Source: Macrotrachela quadricornifera
Taxonomy: Eukaryota; Rotifera; Eurotatoria; Philodinida; Philodinidae
DNA: 64,000 nucleotides
Reading direction: 5' to 3'
Assembly: GCA_022393335.1 (NCBI GenBank)
Contig: JAJEKB010021191.1
Location: forward strand, 961,646 to 1,025,645
Below are positions 12,916 through 25,089 of the stretch, piece after piece. Positions within the stretch are counted from its first letter, which is position 1. Each line of letters opens with the position of its first letter. Both the position numbers and the translations under genes were made by a program. The notes beneath the pieces were generated by a model that saw nothing but the letters and a program-made list of their open reading frames with translations, searched no databases and was not told where the DNA came from.

Positions 12916-14194
12916 CACAGTGAGCAACCAGGCGGACATGACCTCAAGTTCTATTTTCCAAAGTTCAAATATTGGAATGAATACGTCTATGGTTAGTCTA
13001 TCTTACCCTAAAACTAGATTTCCAGAAATCAAATCGAACCCTGGAAAACCCCATCGTCAAAAAATGTATTCATAAACCGGTAATTATACAGAGTTGATTT
13101 CTTTTATTAACTTACCAAAATATTTTAAAATGAAAAACTATCTGGAGCTAATAATTAGCCTATAAGCTTCATTGTGTGAAAAAATTATTTCGATCGAACT
13201 AGAAATGAAGTAGAAAAAAAGCGATTACTGGGCCAAAAGTTGGTCGAAAAATTGATCATATCGTATTTTGTAAACCCTCAATACAATTTACGTCCCATTG
13301 AGCTCAAACTTTCACCAATTATTCTCCTACATACGATCTATCGTTGACCATAGCGCGAACTTATACTACTGAACACAAACAGAGATAGTGACTTCCCAAA
13401 GGCCCGAATTTGTGCCCCGGAATCGTTAATTTAACGACTACAGGGACATTTTTAAAAAAACCAAGGCGATATTCAGATTCAGCTCGCCGAGCCGCATCGA
13501 ATCCTATATAACTGTAAGTACTTCTCGAAAAAAAAAAGACGGGTTCTGCGTCCAACAAGGTTCTAAGGACGTATCTTTCCGTATTTCTTAAATGCTCAAT
13601 ACAGTTTACATTGAAATGATCTCAAACTTTCACTAATTATTCTTCCATGTCTGATTCATCATTGACCATAGCGCGACTTCGTACTGATGAGCTTGACCGG
13701 TGCTATGAGTCTCCTAAAAAATTAGATTTTTGTCCCCGAATCCCTATTTTTTAAAACAAGGCATCATTTTGATGCAAAACCAAGTTGATATTCGGAATCA
13801 GCTAGCTGAACTGCATCTATCAACATATAATAAAAACCATCTTTTTGAAAAAAATTTTTGGCCTTTGTGCAGGGAAAGCTTAGAAAAAAGTCATCTCTGT
13901 TCTTTTTCCTTAAATAAGCATCTTAGCGAAAAACCAAGGTGATATTCGGAATCAACAGGTAAAACCGTGTCGAATGGTGTACAAAACCATATATTTTCTA
14001 ATAAAAAATTTTTTTCGAGAAATGTACCTGGGGTCCCCTACAGGCTTTTTTGAGCAAAAATTCTTTTTCAAAAAATGGTTTATTTTGTTCAGGATGATAT
14101 TCTAAGTGATGTATGACCACTTCTAAGCTTTACAAACCCATTTTCAAGCAAAAAAGTTACATGTCCGCCTGGTACGCGAAAGTTCCCCACTGTG
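12916..14194. mobile_element. Nested element, CACAGTG ends, 5-bp duplication
   Basis: Interrupts a 34-bp unit in the right arm. It starts CACAGTG and ends CACTGTG, with CCCTA duplicated on both sides (12911-12915 and 14195-14199). A second shared block, CAGGCGGACATG, follows both termini at slightly different distances. The inside has a direct repeat of about 100 bp with a 320-bp period (13278-13380 and 13598-13700, both containing the block TTGACCATAGCGCGA). No transposase frame. Length 1279 bp. The superfamily is undetermined. Confidence 0.6.
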
Positions 14195-14670
14195 CCCTAT
14201 AGTATAGCACTTGAGGACCCTAGAGTAGTCTCTTATGAAGAAGTTGTCAAAAGTTGTTATGGTTACCTTTCCTTGATATGAGCTTGGATCCTGACACAAA
14301 CCCAACCAACCACTACAGAGAAACTATTTTTTAGCATGACCCATCCTTCAGTCGAGAGAATAACAAGATCTTCTCACTGGTAAATAGAAATAACAGTAAT
14401 TTTACACCTTTAAATGAGAAAGGTAGTGATTCGATTTGAGAATTTTTCAAGAATAGAGCATTGTTTGTTATTGGCCTATTGTTTATAACAAACTTTTCAA
14501 AAAGTTATTGTTATTGATTTGTTATTTATAACAAATAAGAAAAAAAGTTATTATTATTTATAACAATAACAAAAAAAATGTTATTGCTATTTAATAACAA
14601 TAACTTTTTTGTTATTGTTATTGTAATTAATAACAAAAAATAACACTAACTTCTCACCCCTAGCCTTGAT

Positions 14671-15147
14671 TCAGTAATAGACAATCAGTCAGTTCGTATT
14701 CTATATATATAGATCTTATAGTCTTATACTCTCGTAGTCTTACACCCTTGTTTCGTTATTCCTTTACTCCTTATATCCCATGTAGCCATATCTACTTATA
14801 CCCTTTTAGTTTTAGCCTATTAACTCCGTTACCATCATATCCGTGTCTCTTTATTCCCTACTTAGAGATAGCGTCAGAAATTTTTATCTGGGGGGAACTT
14901 AATCCCTGACCTCTCAAGATAAATTATAGAAAAGTATGTATCACAATATGAGAACATTCAGAGTGATCTGTACGCTTCGCAGTAATAGAAATCCTCAAAA
15001 TCATTCATTGCAGAAGTTAGATTTATATGGCTTTGAATGCTTTATTTAAGGAAAAAATTAATCGATTTTGGGACCTCTAAGATTTTTAGGCTCTGAAAAC
15101 AACAAAGTAAATACCTAAAAATTGGAATTTTTTAGCTGGACGATATA
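14671..15147. other. Intergenic, no gene seen
   Basis: Short pyrimidine-rich stretch (14690-14860) followed by AT-rich sequence. A segment near 14880 (GCGTCAGAAATTTTTATC) could be an old element end, but no partner was found. Confidence 0.35.
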
Positions 15148-15467
15148 CAGGGTGTTACAAAACTTTCATGCCCCCCCACCCTCAGGTTCACCCTTAAAAT
15201 AAAATGATTGTACTAAGCGTTTTATACCTCATTGAATCATGTAAAAGTATGCAAGAAAAATGTTTTATTTCATTTTTGAATTATTGCCACTTTACTTTTC
15301 TGCACCAAAAATTCCGGAAGTTCGACATTAACAGGTCTTCATTACATTTATCATCTATTACGAATAAACGTAGGTTTTTACAGGCTTCATCGTAGTATAA
15401 AACGCTTAGTGAAATCATTTTATTTTTAGGTTGAACTGGAGGAGCGTAAAGGTTTTGTAACATCTTG
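15148..15467. mobile_element. 320-bp MITE, TA target duplication
   Basis: Inverted arms of about 75 bp: the left CAGGGTGTTACAAAAC continues through ATGATTGTACTAAGCG, and the right arm is its mirror ending GTTTTGTAACATCTTG. TA on both flanks (15146-15147 and 15468-15469). The TIR and duplication fit a Tc1/mariner-type MITE. The open frames on both strands inside it are by-products of the palindrome. Confidence 0.8.
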
Positions 15468-16312
15468 TACTAATTATTGAAACAGATTTTGTTTCAAAAT
15501 TTTCAGTCAACGACACACTAAAATGTCAAAACTATAATAGAAAATAATTAGTTGAATTACCAAAATAATAAAGAGGAAACCATAATGTTTAATTTGATCA
15601 ATTGTTTATCAAACGTAGTTGTTATTAGAATAAATCAGTGCAAGCGCTAGCTTAATACTTGTCAGGCTTTTCTTTTAGATTTTATATTTTAGAAACATGT
15701 ATTTTATTATTCAATTGCTAGAAAATGGATGATTTTGAACTAGATTATATACTAAATCAAATTAGAAATTTCTCAAAAAATTCCGCGGGGAAAGGGCTCA
15801 ACCTCCTGTAGCCCACCCATGGCGCTACCACTAATGGTTATCATCGAAATACGGCAAACAGCTATCGACCGAATCCAGTTAGCCGTGTGGCAACGGATTT
15901 TAAACCGATCCGACAGGATTCGATGTGTCTATTTGGACCTGGGTTACAATCAACAAAAAACGTTAATGAAAAAAGTCTTATCAAAAATTTATGATTACGA
16001 TATTAGTTAGTGTATGATCAAATAGCATTGAAATATAGAATTTTCTATAAGGAATAATATCTCGTTAATCTGTTTACTATGTATATCTTATTACATTGTA
16101 ATGTGAAACACGATGTGTAATTTTTGACGGTCCTGTATTATAATCCGAAGTAATTGTTTACCCACTTGAACCCATGAAAATTCATCCACGTCCACCTGAG
16201 GATCGTATGTTTTCATTTACTAGCCAATCCACTCCGCGGATCAAAATTGATGACCCGCACATCTCTCTATGAAAACTAAATTATCTTTAACATTTAAAAA
16301 TTGTTTCGAAAT
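15468..16312. other. Intergenic, no gene seen
   Basis: No supported gene. A stretch at 15960-16060 resembles the edge of the duplicated region near 50120-50210 (shared TCTTATCAAAAAT and GATATTAGTTA), probably a fragment of the same repeat. Confidence 0.4.
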
Positions 16313-18434
16313 TTATTTTGTTATATGAACAATAAAAGCAAGTATATTCTTATAAATTATGATGAAAATTATACTAATATTTATATTTCTAGAATAATAT
16401 GAACTGTTATTTCCAAATAATAAAAATGATTCTTCTTGTTCAATTTGATCAAATATTGAACAATGTCCATTCCAAGATACAGTCGAAAAATTTTGATAAG
16501 GTGTTATATAAAAATATTTTCGTATAAATGGATCATAATATGACCATTGTTCTAATGGTTGTCCTCTTCTAGCTATACTAATCCAATGTGATATAATTTG
16601 ATTTGAAAATATTCGTGTTTGATTATCCCATGTACAATTAAGGAAATCTATTGAATTATAAGAACTTACAGTTCCAAATACATATGGAATTTCTGCAGTA
16701 TGAAAACATATTCCATTACCTTCTTCTATTGATAATTGAGGACATATACCTGGATTACAATTAAAATGATACCAAAATAATTTTTTTTGTTGACCATATT
16801 TTAAATATAAATTATTATATATACGATGAACATTACAATTAAAATATTTATCCATTAATAATAAACGTAATATATTACAACATCGATTTGGAGCATTTTT
16901 ATTTGATGAACAATTATTTAATTGAAAATAATCAACAATAATTGATGTCCATTTTAATCCCATAATTGGTATTAATATTGATATAGCATCTGTTGAATTC
17001 ATATGAGGATATTCAAAACATAATAAAAGTTCATAATCATTATTACCCATAACTATACTTAGATTTTGATTATATTTTCCATTTTGAATTGCTAATGGTG
17101 GATAAAATGGAAAAAAATAATTATCAATTATTGGTTTTGTTTGAACAATATCATAAGCTATATGTAAATCTTCAATAGAAGAATTACGTAAACATTTAAG
17201 TATCATTTGTCTATTTTTATTTGTACAATTCATTTTTTCAACAATTTTATTTGATACATTAAGAGCATTACTTATATTTGTATAATATAAAGAATTTCCC
17301 GAGACACCGGATTGTGATATAACATGTTGATATAGATTTGATGATCCTTTTAATGCTCCTATATCAATAACAGCATTTGCTCCTGAACTTTCACCAAATA
17401 ATAAAATATTATTAGGATTTCCACCATAATCAACTATATTTTTATTTATCCAACGTAATGCAGATAACATATCTAAATAAAAATAGTTACCAGCTGTTGC
17501 CCATTCTTCTTTATTTTCTTCAATTAATTCCGTTAAATACATATCACCTAATACACCTAATCTATAATTAAATGTTACAATAATAACTGATTGTTTTTCA
17601 GGTGAATTAGCAAGAATATTTGTACCATTATATAATAATGGAATACTTTGTGATGAACAACCAATTTGTAAACTTCCACCATGAATCCAGACAAGTACTG
17701 GAAATAATGATTGATTAGATTTAATTCGTGGTGTAAAGATATTTAGATAAAGACATTGTTCATCTTGTATAGGAATATATAATTCAGAATTTTGTTGAGG
17801 ACAACATGGACCAAATGAAATGGCTTCGAATGAACCATTTGGAAATTTATCAGATGCAAGATCAATTGGTGGTTTCCATCGATTTATCTTGGCATACTGA
17901 ATTCTATTTAAAATAGAATATTATATATTGAAAGTGAAATTAAACATGTGACTATTAGGTTTCAATACAAAATGACTCTAACAAATCAGGAGAAGAGATC
18001 ATAAAAAAGATTGTTTTTCTAAAATGCAGTTTTTTCTTCAATTTGAAACAATTTCATTTTGTAGATTGACGTATTTTAGTTAAGAAACGTCTAACGAAGA
18101 TTGCAAGATTTAAGCCTTATTCTTCCTGTAATTACCTTTCTGATTAAATTATTGCTCTACCATCGAAAAAACTATATCCTATATATGATGAAAATCAGAA
18201 AGTTGAATGTATATAAACAATATCATAGAAATTTCGTGATCTCTAAAAATTTTTCTCTAAATGTTTCTAGATTGATTTAATGTGAACTGACCCCAAATAT
18301 TCAATTGAGTGCTGAGTTTCTCGACCGTATACGATTCCTTTCTGAGTTTGAAGACCAATAATTGCAATAACAGGAGTTATGATAAACAAAAATGACAACA
18401 AATACAGAAGCCACAATATAATTAATTGAGTCAT
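16313..18434 (-). CDS. Secreted carboxylesterase/cholinesterase-like hydrolase
   Basis: Two exons, 18292-18434 and 16313-17903, joined across a 388-nt intron (GTCAGT..TAG); the frame closes to 577 aa. Exon 1 encodes a signal peptide (MTQLIILWLLYLLSFLFIIT) and the family start block GIVYGRE..EYLG. The splice recreates GIQYA, the usual GxPYA block. Alpha/beta-hydrolase signatures follow: VWIHGGSL (oxyanion region), the nucleophile elbow GESSG with Ser near residue 220, Glu near 339 (GNNDYE) and His near 449 (CFHTAEIPYVFG). The Ser-Glu-His triad looks complete. Length matches the type-B carboxylesterase family. Many N-glycosylation sequons fit an extracellular protein; the hydrophobic C-terminus (IIFIIIYKNILAFIV) might serve as a membrane or GPI anchor. 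Substrate is unknown. The Met at 17542 is internal, not the start. Confidence 0.88.
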
Positions 18435-18552
18435 CTAAAATACAAATTTGTATGTTTAATTTCAAGTGAATAATTTCTATTACTGCATCGGTAGGAAATC
18501 GGTCTATTAATATAATGAGAAATTCTATTTTGCGATATATGTGTACATATGG
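18435..18552. other. Upstream region of the carboxylesterase
   Basis: Short AT-rich 5' flank of the carboxylesterase gene; no promoter motif that I can defend. Confidence 0.3.
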
Positions 18553-18715
18553 GTGTCATCAGTTGACCTGGTGTCCCATTTTAATACAGCCCTATTGTAA
18601 GAATAAAACATATTATTGTCCAAGCTGTATGAGAGAGAGGATCCCAGATAACTCTAAATGGGCCTGAATAACATCATGTTTTATCCTTACAATAGGACAC
18701 TAGGCTGACTAGTCA
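18553..18715. mobile_element. Probable hairpin MITE
   Basis: Imperfect inverted repeat: CCTATTGTAAGAATAAAACA near 18591 is mirrored by TGTTTTATCCTTACAATAGG near 18678-18698, with outer blocks GGTGTC..CAG on both sides. No clean target duplication was found, so the edges are approximate. Confidence 0.45.
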
Positions 18716-19656
18716 CGTTTGTATAAGCTCAATAAAATAATAAGACAACATCGCAAAAAGCCAATGATGCCAGTTACTATATTAAAAACATCTAAAATGA
18801 CATATTTATAAGCATATTGGATGACTGCATAAACGCATAAGACAACAAAATTTATATCTGATTAATTTTTGTAATATTGAAACGTACGTGAAATATAATA
18901 TGCATCGAACCAACAATGTGGGACAGTGGTATCACAAATAAAATTATGCGTTGCAATATAGTCATTCATTTTATGAATATTTCTAGATAAATTAGTCAAA
19001 GAAAGGAGCAGAAGTGGTTACGAGCATACTTCACGAATATCGAAAAGTACAACGAAGTGCGCTTTTTACCCCTTAAGAAAACAAATATACATGTGGACAT
19101 TTTTATCATGGTGTTCCATACTCTTTCTAATTTGTACTTCACGAGCAAATATTCTCACAATCAACTGATCGTATTTCGACAAATTTTCAATTAGCATTGA
19201 ATGAAAGGAGTCAATAGAATTCCTTCAAATCATCGATGATATGCCTTGAAAATCTATTATTCTATGATTATATATTCGATCTATATTAATTGTAGATACT
19301 TCTTACCATACATATTTAACGGCAAGAAAAGATTAAAATGATAAGAAAGAGAAGTACACTAAAAACACTAGTAATAAACATGAAATGATATTTGTTAAAA
19401 TATTAATGTATACCCAAATGTGATTGTATTTTAAAGTTATATCCTCAACACTAACAAAATTTTTCTATTACAAAATAATCCGAAACTCTTATTATTAACA
19501 GAAAGATGAAATTATGTTTTAAGTTTTACATGTATTACAAATATACATAAAAAGATATATATTATGGTATGATAATGTTTATTAGTAGATTCTTCTTTTA
19601 TTGCTCATATAAATAATATGTATTCCTGTTGCTTGAAAAATAAAATATGCGATATA
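18716..19656. other. Intergenic, no gene seen
   Basis: AT-rich, no supported gene or repeat pair. Confidence 0.4.
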
Positions 19657-19884
19657 CTTAGGGCATATTAAAAGTAGTGAGGTCAGTATCTTATTTTCTT
19701 AGTAGAATGCCTAAATAAATTTTCTTTTCTCATGTGGTGATAGAGAAAAAGATGTTTACTGCTCAACTAGTATAGAAAAATAGAGCATCTTTTTCTCTAT
19801 CACCACATGAAAAAAGGAAAATTTATTTAGGCACTTTACTAAGAAAATAAGATACTGACGTCATTACTTCTGATATGCCCTAAG
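19657..19884. mobile_element. Near-perfect palindromic MITE (228 bp)
   Basis: CTTAGGGCATAT at the left end and ATATGCCCTAAG at the right, with TA on both flanks (19655-19656, 19885-19886). The arms pair almost completely: TCAGTATCTTATTTTCTTAG and the block ATGTGGTGATAGAGAAAAAG appear in both orientations around a short loop containing ATAGAAAAATAGAG. Same family as 3985-4675 and 25090-25759. No coding capacity. Confidence 0.85.
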
Positions 19885-22297
19885 TATTTGATAAACATCT
19901 TGCACACAGGTACATTTTGTTTAGATAACTTACTTTAATAGTTTTTTTTTCAAAAGTGCTGGAAGACTACCGAATATACAATGATCTTCAACGTGATATT
20001 CTAAAAAAGATGATGTAAATCATATATGAAAAACAATCAATTTTGTTAGAGAGCATTCTAACAATCTTCATAAATACACACGGATTTTCTTCTCTTTCTG
20101 TATTAGCTGGTCAGTGTGTACGTATGTTCTTTCTCCTTAATCTCTTCTCTCTATTACATATTGATCATCTAAATCAATCTTTTTTTTCCATTCTTCACCT
20201 GTAAGAACGATTAAAACTCTCATATTCTTTCTTATCGATTTTTTTCCTTCTTCTTGTGCAATTAGGAGCGGAGACACATGGCGTCAATTTATTTCTGAAA
20301 TATTAACCTGATTTTAAGAAGGAGATGTATCTGTTATTCTCCTTTGTTGTCTTTGTCTTTTTTTCTTCTTTTTGGTGTATGATCATATACTCGGACATAC
20401 CATATGAAGGAGTCTTTTATTGAATAAAATTAGTCTGGATTATTAATAAATTCTCTCCATATAATCAAATTTATAAAGAGAAACACCTCTGTAATACATA
20501 TTTATAATCATGCTAATACTTCGTTTCTTTCATTATTTTTTTTCTCATTCATCTTATACATGCTTGTGAGGTTTTTCAATATTATTAATCGATAATTATT
20601 TGTCATAATAATATGTCGTAAATATATGAAATTACATGCAGATACGGATAAAACGAGCAAGTTAAAGAATATATTTTTTTGTATTTTGATTTATTTATTT
20701 TGTAATTACGAATATGTGTTATTTTTGCCGTACTATTCATGATGAAAGCAAAAAAGAAAAGGAAAAAATATTGAAAACTAATGTACTTCAGACTTACGCA
20801 GGCATGTATTAAATTCAAGCAATTTGAATTTGAGTTTGTATTTTATGCAATTCTAATTAACACTTTTCTTGCTTTTATTCTTAGAAGAAAGATTACACGT
20901 AAGATTTTATCTACTCTGCTTTCGCTATTTTTAAAATCCTTTATTACTTAGCGTAATGCTTCTAATTAAAACAAGCAAGACAAAAAAAATTGTTACATTC
21001 AAAGCAGACAGTGATGAAAAAAAGAGTATCTGCCTATGTACGATGAAGTCATATAACAGCGACGGCAGTGAAAAAGGACGAGAAAGAAGTCATAACAGTA
21101 CCTAATAGAGTCAACGATAATGTTACGAAAAGAATGTGAAAGAAAAAAACTTGAAATTCTGTTTCTTTATTTCGTTCCTACTCTAATACATGTAACAGAG
21201 ACAAAAGAAACTTGAGCAACTATTTTGTTCGACGTGAAAGAAGATCTCCTATGTGATGATACAAACAATAAAGCGAAAAGTAAATAGCTGCATATACCGA
21301 AGATATCAATTAGTGCGTTTGTGGAGCGTGAACACGCATGATAACTAATATGTTGAAGCTATTTTTCTTGAAAAACTGAATCGTCGCGAAAGGGTTAAAC
21401 AAATAGAAAAAAAATAAAGTGAAATTGAAATGGAAATTGAAAAGTCAATGCGTGGAGAACCAACTCCAAAGAAACGCAGGAAAGACGAAAACAGAGAATC
21501 TCGAATTTAAAATATTATTGCTGATCGTGGTAATAAATCAACTATCGATTTTCGTTAGAGAATTGTCCATAATCTTTCACTTTAAACATTTGTAATTTTT
21601 ATGAAAAGAATTTAAAAAATCCAAGAAAAAGAATTTTGTAAAAAAATAAATTAGATTTTATATCGTAATTATCTCAATTTTTTGTCCTCTGTCAATGGGG
21701 ACTAGTTTATACATCTCCTCATGGCATGTCATGAAAACCATCAGATTTAATAGGCTAATATATAAATAAATTTTGTCGGCAAATTTTACCAAATTCACTT
21801 GCTTTTCTTTGTTGAAATTAAATATTATAATTCATTGTGTTTTTAAACTAACTATTATATGAAGAAAATAGCCAGGAGAGACATCTGGATGTTTGATTTT
21901 GGTTTGGTTCATTTGGATGCACATGGCTTGTTTGATTATTTTCTGTCTTTTACCTATTATAATATATATATCTTGACAATAACGCATGATTTATGGAGAC
22001 AAGCATGTTTGAATAGGGTAATGTAGATGCTCGCATTGTTTTAGTATTCGTCTAAAGGTGTGTTTTTATCTGCATACTTTTTTTTGCTTTGCACTCTCTT
22101 TCTTTTTATTTTGCATTAGTTCTTGAAATTAAGTTAAAGCCTTTATAATAATATTTTCTCCTAAATTTTATATCCTTCGAACAGTCAGTGGTAATCAATG
22201 TAGAGTAGAGGTCATTCTAGATGATGATGATGATACTGAAAACTCTGCTTTTATCTTTTTAGAATAGCAGAATACAATCTTGAAATCTTGATTCATC
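19885..22297. other. Intergenic, no confident gene
   Basis: About 2.4 kb. Around 21370-21510 a short plus-strand stretch reads as a charged peptide with a basic cluster (PKKRRKDEN) but has a stop inside and no detectable splice partners. It may be a gene relic. Nothing else supported. Confidence 0.4.
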
Positions 22298-22612
22298 ATG
22301 TCACGACTAAATATCGAAATTGGCAAGGATATAATCGAAGGAAAGGAAGTTCAACCAAATAAATGGGAATTTTGGTTGGGTTCAAAGAAGTTTAGTATTA
22401 ATTCAACGAATGAAACACAAGATGCTGTTGAAGTCTTGACACAAGGATCGACTATTTTGAAAGCAAAACAACTTCAACCGAACATATGGACAGCTACACA
22501 TTTCTTTTATGGTTCTTCAGCCTGGGGTTCTGTTTCTATCTCATATACGTTTGAGTTTAATACTTTATCGAGGAAAACACTAGTAAAAAGTGATATAAAT
22601 ACAGACGCATAA
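22298..22612 (+). CDS. 104-aa protein with internal duplication
   Basis: Single-exon small protein without signal peptide or membrane segment. Not a family I recognise. Two halves resemble each other: IEIGKDIIEGKEVQPNKWEF (residues 5-24) and LTQGSTILKAKQLQPNIWTA (about 47-66), both built as short beta-like strands around a Q-P-N-x-W core. The second half ends in a Ser/aromatic-rich stretch. The 5' flank (ATC ATG) is the first ATG after an A/T-rich leader, and the next gene follows about 600 bp downstream on the same strand. Function unknown; a small beta-sandwich or lectin-like fold is only a guess. Confidence 0.55.
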   Translation: MSRLNIEIGKDIIEGKEVQPNKWEFWLGSKKFSINSTNETQDAVEVLTQGSTILKAKQLQPNIWTATHFFYGSSAWGSVSISYTFEFNTLSRKTLVKSDINTDA

Positions 22613-23221
22613 TACCACAATACTAAAAAAATATGTCAAAAAAGATTCGATTTATAATAACATAGTTTGATCGTTATCTCTGCTTCTGACCATTAAGAAT
22701 TACTAGAATAGAATAGCTCGTAACTCATACTCTCCATTGATTCATAATTCAAACATGTCATCATCATTTATATATATAAATGATTCATGAAATCAGTCAA
22801 GTAAAGAAATTAATTGATTAGCATTAAAAAAATCTATACGTATCTGGAATATTTTCATTGTCGTATATCGATGTTCTTTATAATAAGATTATTGATATTT
22901 CAAAATTATCCATGACTAAATATTAACGAATGATTCATCCTTTCATCATATGCTAATTTCTGATTGCATAAATATTCAACTCGCTTTTTTAGTCCTTGAT
23001 TAATATGAATATAAACTAGTTCGATTGAAAAGAAATTATGTATAATTTCAATCTCATCGTAAATATTCTCGGACAGTCTATTTCTTATTTGCACTAAATA
23101 GGAAGAATGATTATTCCGTGAATAAATTTCTATTTATATAATGACGTTACTTTGAGTTATAAATGCATAGACATATAAAAGCATGAAGTATGGAATGATC
23201 GACACTATTCACAAGCAATAC
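22613..23221. other. Intergenic spacer
   Basis: AT-rich spacer between two small plus-strand genes. Nothing else seen. An in-frame ATG at 23183 is a less likely start for the next gene. Confidence 0.4.
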
Positions 23222-23644
23222 ATGATGAAGAATAATGTTTACTTGATTTCTTTCTTATTTGTTGTTAATGTGATCTTATCGTATGCTAAAGACCCTCTTC
23301 AATTCAGCTTTTCAGTAGCAGGACCTATCGATGGATTGCATTGCGTTGCATTTTATGATGCTTCAGGTGGTTGGATGGATAATTATATCTGTACGAATCA
23401 AGATATAGGTTTAGTCTATTACGTTACTGGTACCCAGTGTAATTTAAATATGAAGTGCATCAGTCTAGCAGAACCTGAGGATGGAATCTGGTCTGATAAT
23501 CGATTTTGCTTACCAGTTGATTCAAAGATTGAACTAGTTTGGTCATTCTGTGGACAAATTAATGGCATGTACTGTATATCAGTGAATGAACCCGGACATC
23601 CTGCATTTAGCAACAACTATCTTTGTTGGAAGGAACATGCCTAA
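23222..23644 (+). CDS. Secreted protein with three Cys repeats
   Basis: I choose the ATG at 23222 because it begins a good signal peptide (MMKNNVYLISFLFVVNVILSYA); an upstream in-frame ATG at 23183 would bury it behind a polar leader. The mature part is about 120 aa made of three repeats of about 36 residues, each with the pattern G-x-x-x-G-x-x-C-(V/I)-x(11-14)-(W/F)-x-(D/N)-N-(Y/R)-x-C: GLHCVAFYDASGGWMDNYIC, MKCISLAEPEDGIWSDNRFC and MYCISVNEPGHPAFSNNYLC. Paired cysteines in each repeat suggest one disulfide per repeat. An AATAAA follows the stop at about 23724. Not matched by me to a named family; an extracellular binding or lectin-like role is only inferred from the repeat architecture. Confidence 0.75.
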   Translation: MMKNNVYLISFLFVVNVILSYAKDPLQFSFSVAGPIDGLHCVAFYDASGGWMDNYICTNQDIGLVYYVTGTQCNLNMKCISLAEPEDGIWSDNRFCLPVDSKIELVWSFCGQINGMYCISVNEPGHPAFSNNYLCWKEHA

Positions 23645-25089
23645 CCTTTTATCAAGCACTGATAAGAAACATGTCTTCTAGAAACATACACCTTTATTGT
23701 ATCGTGTGAAAATAACTTTTTAAATAAAATCTTTGGTTTTAATTCTGATCAAATTCAAATACAAAGCATGTGCTCGACATTTCAGATATGATTAAATGTT
23801 TATCATTATAGGTCGTGATAATTTGACTTTGTTAGCGAATATTTCCGCAAGTGTTATAATTCTGTTTTATAAATTTAACCGATAATTAGTCAGGTGTTTT
23901 TCGTTCATATAACATTTAGACTTATGAAGTTTTCATTTCTTTAACCAACTAATACTAATAAAAAGAGAAAATCATGAGTAGTGAAACAGCGCTGTAAAAT
24001 CAATTGTCGAATAATTAGTACGAAGATGTAAGCAATCAAAAAATTGATTTGACTGATGAGAGCTAGAATGATTGATTGCTGGAGTGAGTAAAGCAAATCA
24101 AGATCCAGATTTCGTCCTTACTAATGGGGCTCATCAAGTGGTTTTAACTCTGATGTATTCATTCAATGATTTTTTTAGTTAGGCTCTAGAAAGACTGTTA
24201 TCTTTAGGGATTGACAATTATTTGTTTGCTGGTTTTTTTATTCTTAACAGTAAATCGAGTTTATACATAGATGTTTAGTGACATGCAGACAAAGGAAACG
24301 TTACAATTATTTTATTTTCAATAGAGAAGTTTTTAATGCTTTTTAGTTTGATGTTGTTTCTTATCTCTTCTGGATTTGTTTTGGCGAATAAGAAATTCGA
24401 AGGAACAATTCTTTTGTGAGACTAGGATTTTTCCGCATGGCCACAATGAGCGTTATTTCCATTAATGGTGCGGTTTTAAATACGTCATGACATTTATCAT
24501 GAATTATCGATTTATAGTTGACGAAACATTGTTCGTGTGTGTTGTAAATAATAAATCGCTTCAGTGAATAGGATCATTGTTTCTGTTATAGCATTTTACA
24601 TTGAAACAGTGGATCAGATGATGTTTGTTTATCATTACAGGCCATTTTACTTGATATTCTCGATTCACATGCATGTTCACTTTATGTGGGCAAAGCTAAT
24701 ACTTGTTGATGCAGTAAAAGATATTCGTCGCCATCATGAATCATCGAAATAATTGATGTTGATGCTATTTTGTGTGTAATGAAAAATTTTTGAAAATATC
24801 GACAAGGGTATCTTGGTGAAAAGCTATAATACAGAGAGAAACACGAGTACTAATACCTAGGAAAATAGTTGATAGACTACTCATTATAGAGTAATATCAA
24901 TCTAATTGCTTGTCGTTTAATCATTGAATTCTTTTAACGTTGACGAATAATGTAAAGATCGAAAAAGAGCACATCGAATAATATTGTGAAATACATGACG
25001 CGGATGACCAGATTTAAATGGTACAATAAAAGGTTCAGCTACTTGTTCATGATGAACGAATTCAATCAGTTGTTCTTCTTGATTTCTTA
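23645..25089. other. Intergenic, no gene seen
   Basis: AT-rich with a polyadenylation signal near 23724 for the preceding gene. Small open frames here have no recognisable features. Confidence 0.4.

Larger units (their letters stand above)
10528..14662. mobile_element. 4.1-kb hAT-like inverted-repeat transposon
   Basis: Begins TAGGGGTG and ends CACCCCTA, with the 8-bp target duplication GCCTTGAT exactly repeated at 10520-10527 and 14663-14670. TAGGGGTG ends and 8-bp duplications are hallmarks of hAT elements. The arms are long imperfect inverted repeats: the outer 100-150 bp are runs of GTTATTGTTATT/AATAACAATAAC, followed by matching sequence at 10748-10980 and 14215-14430 (for example AACCAACCACTACAG). 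A second mirrored pair lies in the core (about 12130-12400 against 12490-12775). No transposase frame is present, so it is non-autonomous. It contains a 34-bp minisatellite and at least two nested insertions, described separately. Confidence 0.85.

Noticed and set aside
13690..13740. CTGATGAGCTTGACC as a hammerhead motif
   Set aside because: Lacks a GAAA-containing 3' half and stem II pairing.
15204..15463. Overlapping 60-codon frames on both strands
   Set aside because: Both lie within the 320-bp palindromic MITE.
24040..24080. CTGATGAGAGC as a further hammerhead motif
   Set aside because: No GAAA or pairing stem at the required distance.
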